In this document: in pieces, positions 1-9,600 of the stretch
Layout: each line of letters begins with the position of its first letter
Position numbering within the stretch: position 1 is the first letter of the stretch
Source of the DNA: Vitrella brassicaformis
Taxonomy: Eukaryota > Sar > Vitrellaceae
Length of the DNA: 22,493 nt
Direction of reading: 5' to 3'
Assembly: GCA_001179505.1 (NCBI GenBank)
Contig: CDMY01000964.1
Coordinates: 210,211 to 232,703, forward strand
Notes under the pieces: model-generated
Told to the model about the DNA's origin: nothing
Database searches by the model: none
Seen by the model: the letters and a program-made list of their open reading frames with translations, nothing else
Made by a program: the position numbers and the translations under genes

Positions 1-317
1 GCCAGAGGTGAGACACGCCACACACAGACACGTGTGTACTCGCAGGCAGCCATGGACCTGATGCCCACTTGTTGGTCTTCGTGTGTGTTGTCTTGTAGAT
101 GCTCGCTGGTCTGGCCTACGAGCCCTCCAGATGCGACGTCTGGTCGTGTGGGTGAGCGGACAGACCAGCGAATAATCGACACAGACTGCATGCACGTCTG
201 TGTTTGTTGCACTGTGGGTGCAGGGTGGTTCTGTATACGATGGTCTGCGGCCACTTGCCCTTCCAGCACCCCGACAAGGCCGCGCTGCACGATAGGATAC
301 GACGAGGCGACTACGAG
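1..317 (+). pseudogene. SNF1/AMPK-like protein kinase fragment, unit A (APE to helix G)
   Basis: Three exon pieces can be read: 1-7 (Pro-Glu, the end of an APE motif), 99-151 (MLAGLAYEPSRCDVWSCG) and 224-317 (starts VVLYTMVCGHLPF, ends RRGDYE). These are subdomains VIII to X of a CAMK/SNF1-type Ser/Thr kinase, with the DVWSCG motif of subdomain IX intact. Introns at 8-98 and 152-223 have GT-AG ends and keep frame. The N-lobe, catalytic loop and DFG lie outside the window or are absent, so this could be the 3' part of a gene that begins upstream. It is followed directly by unit B, which restarts at the DFG region. That order cannot make a normal kinase domain and suggests tandem duplication of internal exons. 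The intron after the APE motif is recognisably related to the matching intron of unit B. No downstream helix H/I exons were found. Classed as a probable gene remnant. Confidence 0.6.
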
Positions 318-365
318 GTGTGAATATTCACACACGACTTCGCATGCCATGATCGAATGAGTAAG
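318..365 (+). repeat. Palindrome-bearing repeat that doubles as a 48-bp GT-AG intron
   Basis: Positions 318-333 read GTGTGAATATTCACAC, a perfect 16-bp palindrome. With the next ~27 bp it forms a ~42-bp unit repeated near 21762-21802 and 22456-22493 in the opposite orientation. Here the palindrome begins exactly at the last base of the GDYE exon of unit A, so its first GT serves as the donor. Position 365 ends in AG just before the DFG exon of unit B. The result is a minimal phase-0 intron. The dispersed repeat and its splice-site placement are seen in the sequence; that it is used as an intron is inferred. Confidence 0.6.
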
Positions 366-908
366 GCAACATTCATTAAGATCGTGGACTTTAATTAATT
401 TGTCCAATACATACCAGGTGAGAGAGGGAGGGAGGGTACCCACAGCCCACCCGTATCCTCTTCTTTCTCTCTCTCTCTCTCTCTCTGTGGTTTTGTCTGT
501 GCAGGCCGGTCAGTTGCTCAAGACGTCGTGCGGGTCGCCGACTTATGCCGCACCCGAGGTGAGACACACCACACACAGACATGCATTCCTCCTCACCCGA
601 TGCTCACTTGGCCATTCACGTGTGTTGTGTTGTGTTGTCTTGCCTTGCAGATGATCGCTGGCCGTCAGTACGTGCCCGCCGTGTGCGATGATGTGTGGTC
701 GTGCGGGTGAACCAGCCAAGCAGCCCAGCCCGCATTGCCTTACACAACGCATACCAGACACGTCTGTGTCTGTCTGTGTCCTGTTGTGCCGTGTTGTGTT
801 GTGAATGGGATGCATTGCAGGATAATTCTCCACGCGCTGGTATGCGGGCACCTGCCCTTTGAAGACCCCAGCACGGCAACCTCTACCGAAAGATACTCAG
901 TGGCGACT
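366..908 (+). pseudogene. SNF1/AMPK-like protein kinase fragment, unit B, left copy, broken
   Basis: Exons read 366-417 (activation-loop start), 505-558 (AGQLLKTSCGSPTYAAPE), 651-706 (MIAGRQYVPAVCDDVWSCG) and 821 to about 908 (IILHALVCGHLPFEDP, then frame loss). The KTSCGSPTYAAPE and WSCG motifs are typical of the SNF1/AMPK branch. In 366-417, IKIVDF and SNTY are both recognisable but in different frames, because the bases where the DFG glycine codon belongs are replaced by seven (AATTAAT). Read in the IKIVDF frame this gives an immediate TAA stop. The last exon is 4 nt short against the right-hand copy; LYRKILSGD can still be read after a frame change. Exon 651-706 has an extra Asp (CDDVW). 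At 906-908 the sequence jumps to non-exon sequence. Not able to encode a kinase. Confidence 0.75.
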
Positions 909-1012
909 CGACAGACAGGCAGGCAGGCCGGCAGGCCAGCGACTGACTCATCGGCGGGGGAGCCCAAGATCGCTGCCTACACTTTATATTCGACGGCAGA
1001 GACATGATGGCT

Positions 1013-1416
1013 GGACGCATGTGTGCATATATGTACTCATGTGTGTGTGCGTGTGACGGGACCTTTGAGTACATTTGATTGATGCTACAACGGACCACTT
1101 AATCAACCATTGCTGCAGGTGAAGAATGACGTACATACGCACGTGTTGACGGCACAGAGCCATCCCATGGGAATGAGCTCTTGGCTCATAGAAATGACAC
1201 AGGGAAGGAAGGAGTTCACAGCAGCCAGCCACAGCCTCGGCTAAGTAGGACACTCCCGGCATAAAAAGACATGCGTACATAATACACAACGCATGCTCAG
1301 TGGGGCTCGGCCGGCCTTTCTGGCACATCCATCCATCAACACATTTAGCGAGCGGGGCCAGGCGGGCCATCACATGATACATACATGTGCCTGGGAACCG
1401 ACCCCTAGCTGAGTGG
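1013..1416. other. 3' flank between the kinase remnant and the UBR gene
   Basis: I see no convincing exon. The stretch is TG-rich at the start. It contains an imperfect hairpin at about 1157-1187 (GAGCCA pairing with TGGCTC, with a CCCATGGG palindrome in the loop). It should hold the 3' UTR and polyadenylation site of the UBR gene, whose stop codon lies at 1417-1419 on the minus strand. No poly(A) signal can be assigned with confidence. Confidence 0.4.
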
Positions 1417-4400
1417 CTAGAGTGCCGTGGGGATGTATCGGCTCGTGCGCTCGCCATTCCTGATGATCTCCCTGCACATACACAAGACACACAAACAGAC
1501 ACAAAGACATTCACACACGTTTCCGTTGCCGTCCATCCCATCCCATCCATGCATCCCTCATGTCCCTGTCTGTCTGACCGTGCGATTTCCGCTCGTGTGT
1601 AGAGCAGCCGCAGGTTGTCGTTCATGTTGGGGTTGAAGGTCATCGGCCGCCCCCGCGCCAAGTGCTGGTCAGTCTCCCCGTGGCGGTCCACATACGGAAC
1701 GTCAGTAAACGCATTCCTATACACACAGAGAGACAGAGAAGCAGACATCAACCCATGCAGACAGGCAGCGTGTGTGTGTGTTGTGTCGTTACTTGGGTGC
1801 GTCGACGAGCAGCAGGAGTGCCTTGTGTGTGAGGAAGAAGACGCCCTGGCCGTTGCCGCATGTCCGCGCGTGGCGGGTGCACTCACCCTGACATCACAAT
1901 CAGCACACGACAGACCAACCAAACCATCCACCGCTCCATCCATCCGGCTGTCCATCCATCAATATCTCTTGCCTCTTCGAATCTCCGTTGGTCGTGTTCT
2001 CTGAGGTTGACGGCCACCACACACCCACACAGCAGACACAAAGCCGGCTCCTCAGGCAACTTCCCGCACTGGACAGGATACCCACACAGACACCCACGAC
2101 ACGACACACCCGATCATTGCAAGGAAGTGCCCACATGTATCTCCCCCCTCCCTCCCGTGCAGTGCTCAGCTGGCGTACAATGGCGCTTTTGCGTCCATAG
2201 GTCATGCGGATGACCTCGACATACGTCTTGGGCAGGTGACAGAACTTGACGGGCTCGATGCGGTCCACCTGGGGCGGCACCACCGACACGCCATACCGAC
2301 GCCAGTGCCGCGCACCCGACGGCCGCAGCTCGGGGTGCCACATGACGTTGACGGCCTGCCGCAGGAGGGAGGGGTCGAGGCAGTCATCGAGCGTCTGGGG
2401 CATCCCCAGCACCTGCGCCAAAGCCGTGAACCGTTGAGCTGCGGCGTTAGACAGAAACGCTACACGATTTCTGCACACATAGGGGAGGGAGGGAGGAACA
2501 GAGAAACAGAGGCAAGCACGTGTGTAGAGGGGTGTGTGTGTTCGGATGTATCTCTTTCCTGTCTGACTCACTTGTCTGTGTCGTGGAGTTGCCACAGACA
2601 CGAGACGATCCAGCATGCGATTTGCATGAAGGACGAGAGGCTCTCGTGCAGCTGCTGCTGGAACAGCTCCCACAGCGCCGCACGCCCAGCCACACGCTCG
2701 GCCTCACTGCCGTACCACAGCAGCCTCGACACACCCTCCCTCCCCCCGCCACAGGTGCTGAGGAAGTCGAAGACCGAGAAGCACAGCTGCTGCAGCCCCT
2801 CCTCACACCTGACGTCGGCCGTGCCGTCCATCTGCGTCTCGGAAATGTGCGGCCTGGCCTGCCGCAGCACCCGCAGCAGCTCGTCCATCACGCGCCCCTC
2901 TTGCTCACTCCACTTCCTCCCCGGCACCTTTGACCCACTGTCAGGCGGCCGCTCGCCCCCCCACTCCTTTGCAAGCCTTTCGACTGTCTCCTCGGCTATC
3001 GGCGTCAATGTGCGCGCCCTGGATGAGTGGAATGGGTCCATGATCGACGACCTGTCGTCCGGCCGCCCCTCAGCGGTCAGCCCCAGCCACGACAGGCCCA
3101 GCGCGGCGTCGTCATCGAGCTTTCCGTTGTGGGCTGTGTCATCCAGAGCACGTGTGAAAAGCTGACGGGCCAGGTCGTAGTTGAGGGCCATCTGCAGGCA
3201 GACGTCGCGCGTGTTGGGCGCCTGGGTGGCTCGGCCGTGCGGGGCGCCGAGGAGGTAGTCTGCAGGGATGAGGAAGGAGGGGTCCTTGGCCGCCCTTTCC
3301 CTCTCCTTGAGCAGCCTCTCCAGCTGTGTTTGCCGCTGGGTGGTCGCCGCCCCGATGATGACCTCGTTGAGCACCTGCATGGCGCGGACCGTCATGAGCT
3401 GCCGGATGGCCTCCCTCATCTGGCCCGGAGAGGTCATCTTGCCGGCCACGAAGGAGCTCATGAGGGCCCGCCTGACATCGCACCCCCATGGCGTGAAGGG
3501 GACGTCTGTGTAGCCGTCGCTGCCGTCATCGTCGGAGCGTGGACTGAGGGGCTCTAGAGTGGCGCCTGGGGGGATGTGAGCGGGGAGGGCATCGGTGAAG
3601 GGGACGTGATCGACCTCATCCAATTGGGGCGGAGTGCTGGGGTGGGTCAAGGTCGGCGGCTGGTGCTCACCCGCCCCCTCCACACCATGCTCATCCTCCA
3701 TCAACTCCTCAGGCACCATGTCCATCCTGTCCCCGGCCGCTGGCGGGTGCGGGGCGGCGGCAGCCGCCTGCTGCTGCGGCCGCTGCTCCTCCTCTGTCGC
3801 CTTGCTTGGCGGCCTCCCGGCCTCTTCCCGCGTGTCGCACACCTGCGGGAAGAAAGGGTTGAGGATGCGCTTGTCCCTCCAGAAGTCGACTGAGAAGTAG
3901 TCGTCGCTCAGGATGGGCGTGAACTCCTCGCCCGCTGCCACGGCCCACCAGTGGGCCGTCAGCCGGTACAGCAGTGCATTGCGGATGAGCGTGACGTACA
4001 GGGGGACGGGTGGGACTGAGAGGGCGATCTGGTTGGGCCGCAGGGCGGCGGAGATGAGCAGCTCGTAGTAGGCCGCCCAGCTGACGTGCGTCATGCCCTC
4101 CCAGCAGGTGTGGGCCAGCACGAGGTGGGGGTGCTGTGGGTCGGCGACCTTGCCGCGGGAGCAGGTCTCTGGCTGGTCGAAGGAGTCTGTCCAGCACTTG
4201 TATGCGTCCTCTCGTGTGGTTGGGGGGAGGCTGGGCTGCGTCTGGGCGTCAGGGACCATGATGTAGCCGTCAGGCTTCACACGGATGTCCTGGTCGGGAT
4301 GCAAACTGACACACAACAGACAGACAGCATGGAGGATTAATGAGAACAGATCATTCCCCATCTCCCTCTCTCCCCTTCCCTTCGTGTGCGTCGGTGCGTC

Positions 4401-5156
4401 TCCCCTACCAGTCGAGGTAGTGTAGGTGTGAGTATCTGCCCAGCTCCCTCCTGAGCACCTGCCCAAGGAGAAAGAGGTACCGATCATCGCCCTCGAAGCA
4501 CCTCTCGGCGTCGTCGAGTGCCACGACCTCCGTCTCGTCGGTCTTGCCAAACTGCTCCCCGATCTTGTCCTCCGTCCCGCCCACCCAATCCAGCGCTCTC
4601 AGCCCCTCCACCGGGTGGTCATTCTCCTGGTCGGGGTGGTCATCCGACGCCGGGGAGTGGTCCTCGTCCAGGTCGAGCATGGAGTGGTCCCCCGGGCCGC
4701 TGCGGTCGCTCGGAGAGCCGTCTGTCTCGTCTTGCTGCATGGCTGGAAGGCCTTGAGAGGTGAGCTGCTCGATCCGCTCCTCGCTGGCCTGCACCGTCAA
4801 CGGCTCCGCCCTCGCTCGCCGCTCATCGGACGTCAATGGCCGCGAAGAGTCCTGATCACGCTCCTTGGCGAATCGCAGCCGCACGTGGCTGTCCGGGGGA
4901 GGGGGCGGGGGTGCGCCGTCGATGTCCATGGCTGCTGGGCCGTCTGTGTCTGTGGGCGGTGGGTGGGGAGGCCGGTGTGGACGCCACATGAGTGTCTGGG
5001 TGTTGAACGAGTCGGGGTGTACGATGTATGAGAGGGGGAGGTAGGGGAGGCGGATGTTGGACAGGGCGCGGCACATCGGGCAGGGGAACTCCCCCATCTC
5101 AACAGACACAAAGAAGAACTCCCCAGTCTTTATAGATGCACACACACAAAGACACA

Positions 5157-5190
<34 letters not shown>

Positions 5191-6573
5191 CAGACATATA
5201 CAAGTCTGGTTGTCGTCCCTCCTTGTGCTTCATTCGGTGGCTGACTTACTTCGTGTCTCTGTTTGACGTTGAGCAGGTGCTGTCCAAGGCAGGACAGATG
5301 CCCAACATGGCCGCATGTGGTGATAGCCGGACACCTCCACGGCATCGCCCTCTTCCCCCTCTTGGCCACCCGCGGCAGCACGTCACTCACGCTCACCGAC
5401 GCCAGGAGGGCCAAGGGCGACTCGGGCGTCCCCTTCTCCCTGCACAGGCAGCAGATGAGGTCGTCGTCCTTCTCCAGGAGCCGCTCGTCTGGAGCCTCCA
5501 GGGTGTCGTTCATGGCGTCCTCGTCTTCATCATCGAGGTCTTGCTCGTCCTCGAGCAGATGGGAGAAGTTCTGCTGCACCTTAACGAAGTTGGCCAACAT
5601 TTGCGCCTGCCGCTGCTTGGCCGTGTCCATCCTCGCCTTGCGCGATGAGGCAGCGGGGCCCAGCGGCTTGGCGGCTCCCTCGGGGGCGTTGTTGTCCTTC
5701 AGCCGACCGTGCCAGCTCACAACCCTGTGCAAAAGAAGCGGCACGAGACGAGACACACATGGGTGTGGGTGTGGGTGTGGGTGTGGGTGTGGTTTTGATT
5801 ACCTACCTCGGCAGCAGGACTTTGAGGCACCTCTGATGGAAGTCTGCCCCCTCCATGTGTTCCATAAGGTAGCTCAGGGTCTCTATCAGCTGATCCACAT
5901 GCCCAGCCGTCAGCCGGTCAAGCACCACAGACCGCGCACTCACCCCGCCCTCCCCCTCTCCACCCCCATCCCGCCACTCTCGTGTCGCACTCCGAGTGCT
6001 CTCCGCTCCGGGCCCGTCCATGGCGGCGACCGACAGCATCAGCTCCTCATCTCCGCCCTTGGGCTCCGAGGGGTCCGGTTTGGGAGCGAGGGGCGGGGAG
6101 GGGTCGAACGTCAGAGGGGGAGAGGTGAAGGGTGCGTTAGAGTTGGGGCATGCGAATGCCGACGACGGTGAGAGTGAGCGGATGGGAAGGGGAGATGCGT
6201 CGGGGGGTATGCGGGTGGGGAGCTTCTGCCTTGTGTGGAGGGGGTTCTGCGTGTTGTGGAGGCTGTCCAGGATCTTCAGGATGGACGCGAACAAGGGGTC
6301 GGCGTGGGGGTGGTCACCATGAGCACGATGCGCCTCTGAAGCCAAGCAACAACAACAAAAGAGAAAACACCCAGAAAAGATCATTGCGTGATGTGTGTGA
6401 CTGCGCGGGCGGTCCGCACCTTCTGCGCCGTGTTTCTTCCTCATTTTGATGAGAGCTTTGACGCGTGCGTCGAGTGTGTCCAGGATGAGGTCGAGCAGCA
6501 GGGTGTCCTTGAACGAGTCGGCTATCAAGTCGCGCACATAGTCATACTCCATACTCATCCCAGAATCAAACCT

Positions 6574-6606
<33 letters not shown>

Positions 6607-9600
6607 CAGGCTCTCCCCTTTCACTGTTGCCCCCTCACCTAACCACCCCGCCCACCTTGTAGGTCCGATGAGTGTGGCGTGTTTCTGCTTCATGGCGGTT
6701 TCCTCCAGGTTCTGGAGGTCCTGCCGATTGCCCACCGCCCAGAACGTGTCCACCAGCGCCCATGCAGCAGGCTTCAGCCGATACACAGACCGGCCCCCTC
6801 CCCCTGGACTCGCATCCACACCACTTGCAGCCGCCGCAGCACTGCTGGCTGCTGGTGCGGCATCTTGGTCGCTCTCCTCTTCGATCAGCGGTGGCTGTGC
6901 CTGGCTTGCAGCGGTCGGCTGCTGCGCGGCAGTGGACCGCTGCACGTCGGCAACCTCCTCGAGCAGCATCTCGAAATCGGGGTGGTGCCGGGCGGACCTG
7001 TGTGACGGACGGGCGGCACGGAGAGAAGAGAGCAGACACAATGAGGGATGGTGTGTGAGGGAGGGCGTGGGGCATCTGTACTTGGGGATTGCGATTTCGA
7101 CGTGCGAGTATGGGAGAGGATTAAGAGCGAGCCTCTGCACAATGTAGCGCTTGATGACGCTCCCGATGCGCTCGCGGAAGTCCGTTGGGCGGGTCTTGCG
7201 CGGACACGAACAGATCTGCATCCATCACACACCAGCACTTCAGAATGTGGTCCGTGTGTGTCTATGTCTGTGTCTGTGTGTGTGTTGGTGGCCCCACCCC
7301 CCAGTCCTTCCTGACCTCTATGTAGAAAGCCTCGTTGAGAAGTCTCATGACAAGGCTCCAGAAGAAGTTCATTCTGAAGGCGTCGCTCACGGCCTTGCTG
7401 TCGAACTCACCGCCCCTATCGTCGCCCCCGTCCGGGTCGCCAATGTCGTCAATGTCCACATCCAAATCATCCTGGCCCTCATCCCTCCCGCCGGACCCGG
7501 CTGACGCTGACGCTGACGCTGCTGCTGCTGCTGGTGGCGCTGTTGCGCCCTCATGTGATCGGATGCGCTTGACGGTGGGTGCCCCGCGCACCTTGACGCG
7601 ATACTTGTGCTCCAGCAGCTTCTGCCACCACTGCCTGCATTGCAAACAAACAGATACATACATACAGCACACTCATGCACTGCAGGTACACGTGACGTGA
7701 TGTCTACGATGGGGGGTCGGGGACGTCCGTGTCGCCCACCCACCTGATGGCCTGGAATCTCGCCCGCGTCTCGGACCTGGCACTGGAGAGCTGGACGACT
7801 AGATGGCGCTCGCGCGGGGGCTCGCCATCTACCCTTGTGGCCCCGTCTGCCGCGGCTGCAGGTAGCGGAGAGGCTGCCGGTGATGAGAGCGCCTCGGCCT
7901 TCCTCTGGGCTGCCTCGGCCAAACTCTGGTCGATCAACCACACACATATAGCAGAGGAGAGACGACAGATGGAATCGGCGTGGGTCTGACCCGTTGCCCG
8001 TTGCCAGTGAGTCCCTTATCTGCCCGATACCGCCCACCTTGCTCAGGAACGAGTGTTTGAATATGCTGAAGGGGCTGCCGAGGTGGATGCCGCCCTCCCG
8101 GCGAGAGGACGAGTCGCGCGCCAGCGCCTTGCGCTTCTTCTGCAGCTCACGGCTCCTCTTGCGCTGCGACGGGCCCTTCTTGTCCTCATCGCCATCGCCG
8201 CCCCCCTGGTCGTGGTCGCCGTCCCCTTCGTCCCGCAGGTCGACCGACGATGGTGTGAGGTCGAAGCAGCACCCCCATAACATGCTCAAAGGGTCGAGCG
8301 CCCCGCTCCACTGCTGATGGAACTGCTGCCGGTAGGTCGGGGAGGCGCCGCCGTCAGCTGCTTCGCCATCCGCCATCTCCACATCGCCCTCGCCGCTCGG
8401 GAAGGGGGAGGGTCTGTCGAGTGTGGGTGGGGGAGTGGTTGGCGGGGGCAGCGGCGGGTGGCCGAGGAGCGTGACGGCGAACTGGGTGAGGTTGATGTCC
8501 AGCCTGTGGAGGCCGTCCTTCTCGAGGTACCTCCTTCTCTGGTCGCGCATGGTCTCCCCGTTGCGCACCCAGTAGCCCTCCTGGATCTCGGCCGCAAACC
8601 GCAACACGCCCACACAGTGACGGATGATACGCTGCATTGCAGCGAATCGAATCGACAGACACGGACAAACAACGTCCCAGATGGACGCACAAGGCACCAC
8701 CCAGATTCCCCAGCGTCACTCACTCACTCACTCACTCACCGTGAGCACGTCAGGTGTGAAGAGGCACCTGAGGCCGTCTAGCTTGACCTCGCGCGTGACG
8801 GGGATGGGCGGCCCCTCTGAGGGCGGGAGTGCGTTGTGTGGAGTGGACAGGGGGCCGGTGAGTGTCCTGAGCACCTGGTGGTAGTCGAGGCTGCTCGCCA
8901 GGAACCGCAGCAACGGGATGTGGAAGGACGCCTTGTCGGACGTGTTGTACAATCTGCACACACAGGCAGTGTGTCTGTCTGTGTGTGGCATGGATGGGTG
9001 TGTGGGTCGGTGTTGCTTTGCTTACGGTGGGAGTTTGAGGAGTGTGTCGACGAGGTCGCTGTAGAAGGCCAACGCGGAGACGTTCTCAACCACTTCGGGA
9101 CGCTTGCAGTGCTCAAACTGACAAAGAGCCACACACACAAATGGGGATCGACATGCCATGCACGTGTGTGTGTGTGTGTGTGTGTTGTGTCTGTGTGAGT
9201 TTAGGGCCGTACGAATGGCTGGAAGGTGCTGTTGATGAGTTGGACTTCGAGCGGGAAGCTGACCTCGTATCTGAGGTTCTCGTACGGGATGTGGTCATCC
9301 TTGTAGCGCTATCCGACCGATACACACACACATGCAGACGCACAGACGCATGGCATCCATCCATTATTGTGGTGTGATGCATATGGTTGATGTATGTATG
9401 TATCTGCCTGCGTACGTCTTGGAGGTTCATGCGATTAAAGAGAGTCAGACAGTCGAAGAAGGCCTGCAAAGCAAAAGGTAGGTATCCAGGACACACACCT
9501 ATTACGTGAATGTGTGTGTGTGTTGCCGATGGCTTTTCTGTCTCACGTACCTGTCGTGTCTCATAATCCTCCAAGGCGTAGGCACACACGTCACGATGGT

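Larger units (their letters stand above)
318..1012 (+). repeat. Left arm of the window-flanking inverted repeat
   Basis: Positions 318 to about 858 match the reverse complement of 22493 to about 21959 almost base for base, introns included. Homology continues at lower identity to 908. It resumes with 906-950 matching about 21601-21563, and with about 977-1012 matching about 21350-21315. Two blocks of about 307 and 200 bp present in the right arm are missing here. Both arms carry kinase exons that point inward. Confidence 0.8.

Noticed and set aside
318-1012. Terminal inverted repeats of a transposon carrying the 20-kb block
   Set aside because: The arms consist of kinase exons and introns, no transposase or integrase gene lies inside, and no target-site duplication can be seen. 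A segmental inverted duplication explains the data better.
1391-1460. tRNA-like stretch (CTAGCTGAGTGGCTAGAG resembles a D-arm/A box)
   Set aside because: There is no matching B box or cloverleaf, and it overlaps the last coding exon and stop codon of the UBR gene.
984-1955. Single minus-strand open frame of 323 codons as an independent gene
   Set aside because: It strings together UBR cap exons, intron microsatellites and 3' flank. Only the stretches 1887-1793 and 1716-1579 in other phases match the family.
2236-3165. Long plus-strand open frame (309 codons)
   Set aside because: It is antisense to conserved UBR C-terminal exons, crosses a UBR intron and has no recognisable domain. It is a shadow of GC-rich coding sequence.
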